A stretch of 64,000 bases of DNA from Adiantum capillus-veneris (lineage: Eukaryota > Streptophyta > Polypodiopsida > Polypodiales > Pteridaceae). This document shows positions 1 through 10,936 of this stretch, in pieces. How positions within the stretch are numbered: the stretch's first letter is position 1; the number at the start of each line of letters is the position of its first letter. The notes beneath the pieces are model-generated. The model did not search any database and was not told the DNA's origin. It was given only the letters and a program-made list of their open reading frames with translations. The stretch lies in the NCBI GenBank assembly GCA_014529385.2, contig CM043964.1:137401029-137465028 (forward strand), read 5' to 3'. The position numbers and the translations under genes are program-made.

Positions 1-2025
1 TCGGATTTTGCCAGGGAAGCTCGAAATTTGCGCTTAGGCCTGGCTATGGATGGCGTAAATCCATTTGGTCAAAGATCAACATCTTACAGTGTATGGCCCG
101 TTGTCATCGTCAACTACAACATTCCCCCGTGGTTGACTACGAAGAAGGGGCACCTATGGCTAAGCTTGATTGTGCCAGGGCGATATAAAGTGAAGAATAT
201 GGATGTGTATCTTCGTCCACTATTGGAAGAGCTACAACAATTGTGGATTGGCATAGAGGTGGTGGATATGAGCCGACACATAGGACGACGGAATGCTTTG
301 ATCAGAGGCATTCTAATGTGGACCATGCATGACTATCCCGGGCTAACAGAATGCTCAGGTGATCTATTGACACTCCTCACTCAGACACTGTAAATCTTGT
401 TTTTTCCCATAGTTGATCTATTTTCATGTGTATACATGCAGGGCTTCAAACAAGCGGATACAGAGCATGTGTCACATGTGGACCTAGACTGAATGCACGT
501 AGGGCGCCCTCACTGAAGAAGCAAATCTACGAAGGTCATCAAGCGTATCTTCCAGAGAATCATGTGTTACGCGATGGCTTTTTGGGAAGAGAGCCACCAA
601 GGATGTCTGCACAAGCATGGTTAGAGCAGAAGAAGATGTGCGATGACGGATTGCCTCCAGGGATGAAGAGACTATCTCTATGGTACGAGTTACCATACTG
701 GCCCCGACTCATGATCAATCACTTGCTCAATCCAATGCACATATTCAAGAATGTGGGTAATCTACTATGGGACCATCTGACCGGCAAGAAAGATACTTTG
801 GGAGCCAGAGTTGACCTTAGAAATGTGGATCGTATGGAGAAATATTGGCCGCAAACAGCGTCTGATGGAGCGATAAAACTCCCTAAAGCACCATGGATTT
901 TCACAGGAGCCCAAGAACGCAAAGTAAAAGAGACCATTCGATCTTTGCGGACCCCCACTGGCGTAATGCACTTGCTCTGAACGTGTTTTACTAAAGAAGG
1001 AAAGCTTACCGGTTTGAAGTCACACGATTGGCATAAAATGTGTCAGGTACGTTCATAGTGGACTTTAATATCATTGCATAAAATGTGGACTTTAATATCA
1101 TTGCTGCACATACTTTACAGTTTATTTTACCGGTTGCCATTGAGGGATTTTTGTCTCTCGACGTCCGTAACACAATCTACAAACTTGCAAAGCTGGTGCA
1201 ATGGATCTTACAAAAGGAGATCAACGTAGACTCCATACCATTCGCCAAACCATGCTAACCATTCAGGTGCATCTTCTTGTTCACATAGTTGATGAGGTGG
1301 AAATAGCTGGCACAGTTCATTCCAGATGGATGTTCTTCTTAGAACGTTTCATGAAAACGCTTAAGGGATATGTGCGTCAAAAGGCACGTCCGGAGGGTAG
1401 CATGGCAGAAGGTTGGTTGGTATCAGAGTCCCTAGTGTACATAGATGATGAGCGCATATCTGGGATTGTCATGTGCAATCTTTGTTGACTTGTTCGATGT
1501 GCAATGGTTCAAGATAATCATGGAGGGTCGCAACGCTACTGTGCGTAGAGGAGAGTCTGGTTTTCTTGAGGTGGATTCTACTAAGAAATGGAATGACCTA
1601 AGAGACACTTTCGTACTACCCGAGCATTGTGAACAAGTAAGTATGTAAATAGTTAACATCCCCCTTTTACAAGTTATGTGCTTGAAAGCTCTCATGTAAG
1701 TTATGTGGCTCTGGCAGGTAATATTTCATCCTACAAAGTCTACATCAAACTGGTGGTACGTCATAGAGGTAGCCCCTCGTAGTGCAAGGACGTATGAAGG
1801 CTACCATGTGCCAATCACAACGGAATCAATGGAGGAGATCAGAGAAGATGCTTAATCAGAATCCGCTGCGGTGGTGCCAGACGAGCATCAAGATACTACT
1901 ACTCTATATGGGGTGCATGTAGAGGATCTACAAAATGAAACAGAGGATATGTGTTTAAACGGAGAGCTCTATATAGATATAGGAAGTTATGCTGAGTTAT
2001 GCGAGGATGAGAGAGAGATCTCTTA
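1..2025 (+). pseudogene. TNP2-like CACTA transposase, 5'-truncated pseudogene
   Basis: Transposases of this family bind element ends and cut and paste CACTA elements in the nucleus. Blocks in order are the Transposase_21 core at about 28-358 (LGLAMDGVNPFG, PPWLTTKKGHLWLSLI), its continuation at 442-1048 (ACVTCG, NHVLRDGFLG, NPMHIFKNVGNLLWDHL), a DUF4218-type block at about 1124-1440 (VHLLVHIVDEVE, ARPEGSMAEGWL), and a DUF4216-type block at about 1480-2025 (FVDLFDVQWFKI). Plausible introns are 359-441 (GT..GCAG), 1049 to about 1123, and 1637-1717. Damage: a TGA stop at 978-980 where copy 2 has CGA, a deletion near 1245 that removes about 49 bases present in copy 2, loss of the region near 1475, and an in-frame TAA at 1852-1854. 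The N-terminus is outside the window. Confidence 0.88.
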
Positions 2026-2280
2026 AAGCCACAAATATTGTATTTGAACAATTTTGCTCCGTGTTGTAAAAGCTCTGGCTCTCTAAGTACCTTCCATGGT
2101 GTATAACGCTCTTTTCTACTCGCGCTCACATCTTTTGATTGAAAATTCTGAGTTTTCGACTTGCCTCTTCTATCACTCAATTCATTGCGTCATTACGTCA
2201 TTGTATTTAATGGTCTTTGCGTCATTGTCTACTCCATTCATTCAATATTAAGTTTAAATATTCGTGTGTTTAATGCAGGT

Positions 2281-3590
2281 ATGGATGATGAGGAGTTTCT
2301 TTCTTCTTTGTCACTGCAGCAGAGACAGTGGTACGTGGAGCGTCATCGCTCTGGCGCATCATCGCGCGTTCCTACTCCATCTGCATCTCCCTCTCTTTCG
2401 GAGCATTCGGCGCGCTCCGATGCTTCGGTGTCGACGAGAGGATCTTCACACTCGTCTAGACACCGGCGCTCTAGTGGTGGCTGTGGCAGTTGTTGTGGGG
2501 ATTCCGCCGCCGATGCCTCCACACCGCCTCGTGTTCGACGAGGCTCTTTACCCTCCCCTTCTTTGCCCGCCCCCACACCAGCCACAGCATCGCCATCTAC
2601 GCCAGGTTTTGCGCGGCTAGCTGTTCCTAGCAGCTACACACCTCTACCTACTCCACCAGGAGCCACCCCACTCGACACTCCTCGCTTCGGGGCCCAGACG
2701 CCGGTGGAGACACCTGACGTCCGTACCCCCATCGACATGCCACTAGAGACCCCTGCCGGGACACCCAGGTTCACGCGTCACCGGCCAGAGGGCTTGTCTT
2801 ACTCCGTCGACTTCAGCGGCGGCATCATCATGGATGATGACGGCAAGAAGGTGATCTTGCGCATGCGTGGTCTTTGCTCTCAACTGTTTAGACACTACAT
2901 ACTAAACAAATGGAGTGAAGTACCAAGTGATTTAAAAGACAGAGTCATCAGCATACTTCATGATGAGTTTCCCGTTCCAACACGGGATCGGCGCTTCAAT
3001 GAAGACCTGATGAAGATTCGAATGCGCGAATACTGCAAACACAAGCGTTCCAATGTGCAAAAAGCAATCAAGCATGGGTGGAACAGGCCAGATTGGTTGG
3101 CCAAAGAAGATTGGAAGAATGCGAAGAAAGCAGCGCGCGAGAATCCCGACAAGTGGAAGCAACAAAAGGATGCAGCCAGAGCGCGAGTAGAGGCAGAGAG
3201 CTCGCACCACTTGGGGAGCGGTGGATGGGCATCATTTGACGCCGATTTTGTAAGTGTTTTCGCATCGCTCTTTATGTTCGATAGTTTAGGGTTTATGAGT
3301 TTTTTAATTCTAACATAATGAAATCTTTGTATGTTTTGACAGTGGTCGATGACAGGACGTGATCCCACACCGTACGAGCGCGAGTACGCAGGCAGGAAGG
3401 GCTTAAACGCCCTGATGGACATTCTCAGTTCTCGCGGCGGCATGGTTAGTATTAGGGTTTACTCTTTTCTATTTTTTGTATTGTTTTATAAATGTCGTTA
3501 TATGTTTATACTTACTGAAAGCTGTCTTATTGTCTTTTTTTGCAGAATCCGACAGATACGCCGCTTGGACGTGATGAGACGTCTGACTAG
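2281..3590 (+). CDS. Second CACTA-encoded protein (plant Transposase_24-like), three exons
   Basis: The open frame starts at ATG 2281, just after a GCAG acceptor (2275-2278). I predict exons 2281-3249, 3343-3444 and 3546-3590 from GTAAGT/GACAG and GTTAGT/TGCAG borders that keep phase 0, giving about 371 residues and a TAG stop at 3588-3590. The N-terminal 170 residues are Ser/Pro/Thr-rich and low complexity. The C-terminal half is charged and conserved, with LKDRVISILHDEF, REYCKHKRSNVQKAIKHGW and GRDPTPYEREYAGRKG. It resembles the second ORF of plant En/Spm-type elements, which is thought to bind subterminal repeats. That role is inferred from position and family, not shown here. Copy 2 carries a frameshifted homologue at 46080-47207. 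Confidence 0.75.
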
Positions 3591-3959
3591 ACGACATCAG
3601 TTTAGCCGTAGCTAGATAGCATTAGTTTAGGGTTTCTCATAGCTTATGTATCATGAGACGGATTTTATACGTCTTTTTGAACCATGTATATTTATTACAT
3701 TTGTCACCGCAGTTCATTTTGCCAATCAATTCTTTATGCCTATGATGTTGTACAATTGTCATTATTACATTTGCCAATCAATTCATTTTGCCTATAATGT
3801 GTACAATTGTCAATTTTACGCTTGTCAATTTTGCAAACAATGCGTCTTGTGGGTGACTATTTTGGGTCTATTATCTACCCTTGCACTTTTTTTAAAAAGT
3901 GAATCAAGTACAATATGGTTGATGGGTGGCAGGGCATTCAATGCCCTGTCACCAAAAAA

Positions 3960-4165
3960 AAATTCTCTCGGGCGTCGCTATAACCGTCGATATTTATGGC
4001 TCTGGAGCGTCGCTATAAGCGTCGCTACAGACTTCTATGTAAACGTCGCTATAACGGTCGCTATGACCGTCGCTATAAGCGTCGCTATATAGCGACGCTT
4101 TTAGCGACGGTCATAGCGACGCACTCGTAGCGACGCTATTAGCGACGGTTTTAGCAACGCCGGGG
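3960..4165 (+). repeat. CACTA-1 subterminal repeats (GTCGCTATA / TATAGCGAC)
   Basis: The core GTCGCTA and its complement TAGCGAC occur more than ten times in both orientations, for example around 3972, 4013, 4045, 4069, 4087, 4103 and 4123. They lie just inside the terminus. Subterminal repeats of this kind are the expected binding sites of the CACTA regulatory protein, and the inverted pairs could fold. The region ends in the 16-base TIR at 4215-4230. Confidence 0.8.
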
Positions 4166-4230
4166 GTTATAAAAACCCAGTGTATTTGCATCGCTAACAG
4201 CATCACAACAGCACACAACCTCTTGTAGTG

Positions 4231-4498
4231 AATTGCCGAGGGATAGCTCCTTTTGGACTTCTTATGGCTCAATAATGGTAAAGTCGTAGGCAAGTCTAAA
4301 AAGACCCCATTATTAAGATCAAAGCTCCCTGAGGTGTGCACCATATCTCACCATATCCCACATAGTGGGCTCAACAAAATTGATAATAGATCCCAATCCC
4401 ACTTACCCTAATATAACTAACAAAATCAACCACTAATAGGCTACTTAAGGACCTCTCTTCATAAGTAAGAAAAGAGAAACCAAATGCTCTGATACCAA
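4231..4498 (-). mobile_element. Leader of a minus-strand LTR retrotransposon with tRNA-Met primer site
   Basis: The plus strand reads GCTCTGATACCA at 4486-4497, the reverse complement of TGGTATCAGAGC, the initiator tRNA-Met primer binding site of many plant LTR elements. It lies one base from the LTR end at 4499. The leader continues to 4231, where CACTA-1 interrupts it. The rest of the retroelement would lie left of the window. Confidence 0.75.
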
Positions 4499-5954
4499 TG
4501 TAATGAAAATGGCCTATGAACTTTGAGGATAGCAAAATTAAGTGAATTAGAGTGAGAATTTTTGTGAGATTACTTTGAGAACATAGAGGGTGAACTTAAT
4601 TGATGGTAGAAACATAAACAAAGTACTTAATTAACTTGGCATGAACAATACTTTTTCAAGAGAGAGAGTATTAGAGAACATGACAATAGTTGAGGACCAG
4701 ATTTACTTGGAGCCAATCCCCCCTCCAAAAGGTGTTTGTATTATAGATTCTCTCATCAAGAGAGACTTGATACAATACAAACTTTGTGTTCCTTGTGAAC
4801 TAGGTGATGCAATGAAGGTGGAAAGCTTCATGCATCACAAGCATAACATAAATTTTGCAAAAATAATTAACTATCCCAAGCCTCAGTACCAAGGCCTCAA
4901 ACACCTTCGAAGGTGGAGAGAGCTAGTGGGGAATGAGGGTAGGGAAGAGGAAGAAGAATCGTCCATAGGAAGAAAAAAAATTTCCTCACTTATCACCACT
5001 CTTCTTGCTTAGCATAGCATAATAACATAGTAATGAAGATGAAGAATATGGGAAGCTTAAGCATTGAAGCATGGCTCTTGGTTGGATCTGCATTCCATAG
5101 CCAAGAGTGTTGGTGTAGGCTCTCAACTTCTCCACAAGCTTGGAGAAGGAGATGGAGCTCTTGCACTTTGCACTCCACACAATGAGAGAATGTGTGTGTG
5201 TGTGTGTGTGTGTGTCTGAGAGAGTATACCCCCCTCTCATGCTTCGTCCACCTATATCTCTCTCTCTCCCTCCCTTTCTCTTGTATTATTAATTATATCA
5301 TTTGGACATGTGTCCTCTTTTTCCTCGTTGAGAGAAAGAACTTAAGTATTTATTTTTATACATCTAAATTCTCATTGGACCCCTTTAACGCCTATCCAAT
5401 AATTCATGAGGGCCACATGTGGAGGATTTTGACATGTGGCTTTTATGTTTCTTAAGTCATTCGGTTTGAATTGAACACTTCAAGCACTTAGTCAATTAAG
5501 CATGGAAACCGTTTATGCCTTTTGAGAGTTTATCTTTGAATTGAACACTTTAAGAACTTTAGTCATTTAAGAACGAGAATCACCTCAAGTTTGGGCAAAG
5601 TTCCCTCAAACACTTCAAAAAATTTAGTTAGCAAGCTGACAAAGCACTTCATGCTTGGGTAGGGTTCCCTCCTCAAGGCAGCTCTAGCTTGTCTAAGGTC
5701 AAAGGACTTTTTAACACTAACTTTTGGAGGTCTTTAATCAAGCTAACCCAAAGGTCTTTAAGATCCATTAGGTAGCATTGCTCTTTAACGTACCATCTCT
5801 CATTTGGAACCCTTTAACCTTGGCCCCGTGTTGAGACAGATCCATAAGCACATGTCTATATTCTAACCCTTGTTCCCGTTTATTCTCCCAAGTTACATGA
5901 TCAGTTTAATATGAGAAAATTATTTGGGCTGGTTAGATATTAGAGTTTATGACA
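4499..5954 (-). repeat. Long LTR of a gypsy-type element (minus orientation, about 1456 bp)
   Basis: On the minus strand the block begins TGTCATAAACTC (from 5954) and ends CATTACA at 4499, directly before the primer binding site, so it is a 5' LTR. Two related LTR copies occur inside CACTA-2 (49193-51116 and 54676-55377), with shared stretches such as GGCCCCGTGTTGAGA and ATTTGGGCTGGTTAGATATTAGA. A (GT)n microsatellite lies at 5190-5216. The small open frame at 4641-5012 has a homologue in the other LTR copy, but I read both as LTR sequence, not as a gene. Confidence 0.8.
5190..5216. repeat. (GT)n microsatellite
   Basis: An uninterrupted GT dinucleotide run lies within the LTR at 4499-5954, with a short CT-rich tract about 45 bases downstream. 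Confidence 0.9.
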
Positions 5955-6010
5955 CATTATGACACTTTATGCTTCAATGGAGATTAGCTTGGACAAGTGG
6001 TGGACCTTAT
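5955..6010. repeat. Left remnant of the AAGTGGTGGA array
   Basis: This short block (GCTTGGACAAGTGGTGGACCTTAT) is the same repeat that resumes at 11258. The two halves were separated when Copia-1 inserted at CTTAT. Confidence 0.75.
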
Positions 6011-6331
6011 TGTTGAGATGTCGAGCTCTACATCTTGAGCTGGCATCCACTACGGGTCTTGGCCGCTTACGACATTTACTCACTGGCGCGTTAGGTGACC
6101 GACACGGAGGATCTCTGCCAGTGATTCTACAGCTGGACTACACTTATAGTGCCAGCCTAGTATGCTTCTAGCGTGTTCACACTTAGTGACCGCATGTACA
6201 TATGTGCTACTTTTCAGTTTAGCACTTAGTCATTTTTGTACTCTCTTTTCTGTACGAAGAAGAAGAAGCTTTCCATCTCTGTGTGCTTTGTGCTTGTCTT
6301 GTGTAGCTATCTTGCATCCTCATTCTTTACA
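6011..6331 (+). repeat. Copia-1 5' LTR
   Basis: This LTR is identical in length to the 3' LTR and differs at two sites by eye (6173 G versus 11099 A; 6309 A versus 11235 C), about 0.6% divergence. It should contain the element promoter, but I see no convincing TATA box. Confidence 0.95.
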
Positions 6332-6343
6332 TGGTATCAGAGC
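6332..6343 (+). promoter_or_regulatory. Copia-1 primer binding site (tRNA-Met)
   Basis: TGGTATCAGAGC directly after the LTR is the standard initiator tRNA-Met complement used to prime minus-strand cDNA. Confidence 0.93.
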
Positions 6344-6408
6344 CTGGTGCATGCAAGAGAGGCTAAGAGAGCAAGAGCATCACAATCCCTTCGTTCGCAA
6401 TCCACGAC

Positions 6409-6452
6409 CAGTTTCTGAACAGGTCTCTGAACAAGTTTCTGAACAGGTCTCC
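6409..6452 (+). repeat. 12-bp tandem repeats in the Copia-1 leader
   Basis: Alternating 12-mers GTTTCTGAACAG and GTCTCTGAACAA repeat about 3.5 times between the primer site and the gag start. They encode a V-S-E-Q repeat in a short leader open frame (6162-6605). No role can be assigned. Confidence 0.8.
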
Positions 6453-6614
6453 AAAGTGCAGTATACAGAGATTTACTGTACAAGTACATTGGTTGTATGT
6501 ACGCTTGATTGTGGACACTCGTTGAGTGTAGAAAGCGTTACAGGTACCACGATAGCAGGTTCAGCAGATTTGCAGGTTTTGCAGATTGCAGCTATTTTGT
6601 CTTAGTGCTTCAAG

Positions 6615-7640
6615 ATGTCTGACGGTTTCAGTCAGATTGTTACTGAGAAGCTTGAGAAAAAAAACTACCCTGCATGGAAGTTCACAATAACTAATTTCCT
6701 AAAAGGAAAAGGTTATTGGGACTATGTAGAAGGAGACAATGAAAAGGAACCAGAGAGTCCCGAGGCAAATGCTACAGCAGAACAAAGAAAAGCTTTGAGG
6801 GACGGGCAGCAAGGCCAGAGCAAAGTGATGTATTGGCTTTCTATGAGCATCACAGATGGCATGATGGGCTATCTACAGGATGCTGAAACCCCCCGCCATT
6901 GCATGGAAAAACTTGGGCAGAGTGTTCGAGGTGAACACCAAAGCCAGGAAGCTTCAACTAAAGTAGGAGCTAAATCAGGTTAAGAGGAACAACCTCTCAA
7001 TCAATGATTATGCCTTGAAGATCAAGAGTATCATTGAGGCTCTTGGATCTATTAAAGTCTCAGTGGAAGACGATGACATTGTCCGTGCAGGCTTGGATGG
7101 CCTAGGAGATGAGTATGTACATTTCAGGTCTTCCATGAATACAAGAGACGACATCCCCGTGTTCCAATATTTGATTTCTATGCTTATTCTTGAGGAGAAG
7201 AACCTTGACACATCTTCTTCTCATGGCAGAACTACTTCTGAACAGGCCTTCTATTCTAACTCCAACAGAGGTAGAGGTAGAGGTCGTGGTCGAGGCCCAA
7301 GGGGTTGCAGGGGCCAATTTCAAGAAGGTCAATCAAATCAAAACAATACAGGTGGTAGGGGAAACCAGTCTCAAGGCAGGGGGAGTCAAAGAGGTCGTGG
7401 TGCAGGATCAAGCAGGCAGCAACATATTGCAAATAGCAGAGAATGTTGGACTTGTGGTGAAAGAGGTCACATGTCACGTGACTGTCCAAAGGGAAAAGAA
7501 AGTGGAAAGAGAGAACATGGCAACTATGCATCTACTAGTAGAGATGCATATGACAGCAAAAACGAGCGCATGTTTGTTATGCAGCATGTAATGAATACAA
7601 TGACTGCAGAGAATTCCACCCAAGATGATGTTTGGTATGT
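6615..7640 (+). pseudogene. Copia-1 gag, frameshifted
   Basis: The capsid/nucleocapsid region starts at ATG 6615 (MSDGFSQIVTEKLE), eight residues before a typical copia gag opening K-N-Y-P-A-W-K. A frameshift in the C run near 6890-6896 moves the frame: upstream sequence ends in D-A-E-T-P and downstream sequence resumes with A-W-K-N-L-G in the +1 frame, which is then open from about 6985. An Arg/Gly-rich stretch (7265-7425) precedes one CCHC zinc knuckle, CWTCGERGHMSRDC, at about 7444-7485. Gag packages the RNA in cytoplasmic particles. Length and order are normal, but the frame is broken. Confidence 0.9.
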
Positions 7641-10600
7641 GGATTCAAGTCCTCTAATCACATGGCGTCTCGTGGAGAGTGGTTTAAAGATATGCGCAAA
7701 CCAGATGTGTCAGGCTATGTGCAGACAGGAGATGACACAGCTCACCCCATTGCTCATGTAGGGGACATACCTCTAAATACAAAGAATGGGAAATCAAAGT
7801 ACTTAGCAGATGTACTTCATGTCCCAAACATTACAAAGAATCTTGTTTCTGTTGGAAAAATGGTTGAGCAAGGTTTGCAGGTTCGCTTCAATCCGAATGG
7901 TTGTTATGTAGAAGATTTCCAGAATGGCTGTAAGCTAATCACAGAGGGCAAATGTGTGGGCAGAATGTTTACGCTGAATGTAGACATGCCTGAGGTAAAA
8001 GCTGCATTATTTGCACAGGGCACATGTGTTGTGGCTGATGTTGACATTTGGCACAAACGCATTGGCCATGTCAATGAGCAGAGATTGCGCAGCATGCAAT
8101 CAAAACAGATTGTAAAAGGTTTGCCCAAATTCAAGGTGGATGGTATGCATAAAGTGTGTGTAGCATGCCAGTTTGGAAAACAGTCAAAGGGCTCATTTCC
8201 ACATGAGCGCAATGTATGTAAAAAGCCACTTGAGGTGGTGCACACAGATGTTTGGGGTCCAACTGATACTGCAAGTATACATGGTTGCATGTATTATGTC
8301 TCTTTCATTGATGACCACACAAGGAAAGTATGGGTCTACTTCATGCGTAACAAAAGTGAAGTGTTTGGTCACTTTCAGGACTTCAAAGTCATGATTGAGA
8401 AGGAGACAGATATGCAAATCAAGACATTGAGGTCAGATGGAGGGGGAGAGTACTTCTCTAATGATTTTTCAGATTTTCTGCGAATGCATGGTATACGCAG
8501 GCAGTTTACATGCAGATATACTCCACAGCAAAATGGGGTCGCAGAAAGGAAAAATAGGCACATTGCAGAGGTTGCACGTGCATTGATGAATGAGAAGAAC
8601 ATGCCTCATCATTTCTGGGTTGAAGCTGTAAATATAGCTGTGTACATTATGAACAGGACACCTACAGCTGCGGTGCATGATGTAACACCTGAGGAAAAGT
8701 TTACACGTACAAAGCCTGATTTGGCACACTTGAAAGTGTTTGGCTGCATAGCTTACGTACATGTACCAGATGAGTTGCGTAGGAAATTGGATCCTAAAGC
8801 AGAGAAATGTATTCATGTGGGATATTCCCTTGAACAAAAGGGGTATAGGTGCTACAATCCTACTACACGAGAATTACTAGTGAGCAGAGATGTAGTGTTT
8901 GATGAGATGAGCAGCTGGTATAGTAATGCACATGGCACTATTGGGGCTGATGTAAAAGATGATGTGGTTGTACAAAATGTGAGGCCACAGTCACAGGTTT
9001 TGAGTGGACCACAAGAATCCTCTTCTCGTGGCTCTGTTGAGAAGCCATGGAATGGTAGACTACGTACGTAGGTTACTCCACCAGCAGGTACAGGGAATGT
9101 ATCACGAAAAGGGAAGGAAAAGGTTGATGAACCTCCCTTTATGGCTGATGCATCATCAGGTTTTTCACATGTGGACATGGATTCAGATGGTTCTGAACAA
9201 AGTCTTGATGAGGAATTTGGAATTCCGGCTGTCAGGACACCTAGTGTAAGGAAAGTACAAGAAGATGCTAGAGGGCAAAGGAGTGACCCAGGACCGCGCA
9301 GATCTAATAGAGTCAGAAATCCAGTTCAGAAATCGACTTATGATGGGTATCTAGCACATCACCAAGCCTACATGGCTAAGGTGATACAGGATGTGGAGCC
9401 CACATGTTTTAAGGATGCAGTTGGAAATGTGCATTGGGATGATGCAATGAATGAAGAGATGGCTGCATTGGAAGCAAACGATACATGGGAGTTGGTGCCA
9501 TTGCCAAGTGGCAAGAAAGCTATTGGCTGTAAATGGGTGTATAAAACCAAGCATAAGGCTGATGGTAACATTGAGCGTCACAAGGCAAGGTTGGTCGCAA
9601 AGGGTTATGCACAGACGTATGGCATAGACTATGAAGAGACCTTTGCTCCAGTGGCAAAGATGACGACTGTGAGAGCTGTCATAGCAGTGGCTGCATCTAG
9701 AGGATGGATTATGCATCAAATGGATGTAAAGAATGCCTTCTTGAATGGTGAGTTGCAAGAGGAAGTGTATATGGATCAGCCACCTGGTTATGTCGATCCA
9801 GGTTACCCAGATTATGTATGCAGACTTCTCAAAGCTTTGTATGGTTTGAAGCAATGCTCTAGAGCATGGTATGACAGGATTGCCAAGTATCTTGTCAGTA
9901 TTGGTTTTAGGAGAGCTCATGCTGATCATTCACTCTATGTACGTGAGAGTGATGTGGGAATTGTGGTCATTACCATATATGTAGATGACCTTATTATTGT
10001 GGGTGACAATGCTATGGAGATTGACCATGTGAAGGGTCTTCTCAAACAGGAGTTTGAAATGAAAGATTTGGGCGAGTTGCGCTACTTTCTTGGCATTGAG
10101 GTGATAGGGACTCCAGAGGGTGTATGGCTGTCACAGAGACAGTATGCTTTGGACATGTTGTCAAAGTTTGGTATGGCTGATTGTAAGCCAATTTATATTC
10201 CCTTGGAAGTGAATGCAAAGCTGAGTGCAGAGAAGGGTGATGTTGTTGAGGATGTCACAATGTACAGGAAGATTGTGGGTAGTCTAATCTACTTGACTAT
10301 CACGAGGCCAGACTTGAGCTACACAGTAGGCTTGGAGAGTCAGTTCATGCAGCTTCCGAGGAAGCCACATTTGGATGGAGTACGACGCACACTTCGGTAT
10401 GTGCAAGGGACTCTTGACTACGCATTGTTCTATGCAGCAGATGCGCCATTAGCATTGTATGGGTATACAGATGCATATTGGGCAGGTAGCATTGTTGATA
10501 GAAGATCTATGAGTGGCTTCATGTTCTCTTTTGGGAGTGCTGCTGTTACTTGGAGCAACAAAAAGCAGCCTACGGTTGCTTTATCGAGCACAGAGGCCGA

Positions 10601-10930
10601 GTACAGAGGTGCAGCGGTTGCGGCGTGCGAGGTAGCTTGGCTACGCACATTACTTGAGGACTTGGGAGTGCAGGTGGACCAGCAGATTGTCATCCATTGT
10701 GACAACCTTAGTAGCATGTAGTTGGCTAGGAACCCAGTGTTCCATGCCAGGACCAAACACATAGAGGTCCATTACCACTACGTTCGAGAGCGAGTGTTGG
10801 CGGGCGACATCGACTTGGTCTACGTCAGCACAGAGCAACAGATAGCGGATATCTTTACTAAGGCCCTCGGAGCTGAGAAGCTTCGACGTTTCCGGACTAT
10901 GCTTGGACTCTGCGACATGCAGAGCTCGAG
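7632..10930 (+). pseudogene. Copia-1 pol (protease, integrase, RT, RNase H), broken
   Basis: The protease motif at about 7636-7665 (WYVDS then SNHM) is split by a 1-base loss near 7650 that puts gag and pol in different frames. The GAG-pre-integrase motif (HKRIGHVNEQRL, CVACQFGKQSKG) is followed by integrase with D (HTDVWGP), D (SDGGGEY) and E (NGVAERKNRH). RT has QMDVKNAFLNG and YVDDLIIVG at about 9979. RNase H has GYTDAYWAG and LSSTEAEYRG. Stops interrupt at 9069-9071 (TAG, integrase/RT linker) and 10719-10721 (TAG, RNase H). The same frame then runs to the C-terminal TKHIEVHYHYVRE and DIFTKALG motifs. Catalytic residues all appear present, so decay is by frame disruption only. Confidence 0.93.
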
Positions 10931-10936
10931 GGGGAG

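Larger units (their letters stand above)
1..4230 (+). mobile_element. CACTA (En/Spm-type) DNA transposon, copy 1, 3' portion
   Basis: The segment runs from TNP2-type transposase through a second element-encoded ORF and subterminal repeats to a terminus reading TTGTAGTG at 4223-4230, the reverse complement of CACTACAA. The same 16-base end, CACTACAAGAGGTTGT, opens a second copy at 45272, which fixes both the boundary and the family. The 5' end lies left of the window, so the flanking target duplication cannot be tested. The sequence right of 4230 is the leader of an LTR retrotransposon, so this copy appears inserted into that element. The transposase carries stops and a deletion, so the copy is not autonomous as it stands. 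Confidence 0.9.

Noticed and set aside
2343-2585. Antisense ORF within the second CACTA ORF
   Set aside because: It is a shadow of the Ser/Pro-rich GC-rich coding strand, with no independent signal.
4641-5012. Small protein-coding gene (MNNTFSRERVLEN), with a homologue at 50703-50975
   Set aside because: Both copies lie inside LTRs of one family in opposite window orientation, and the reading frame is antisense to the element. Similarity is explained by LTR homology.
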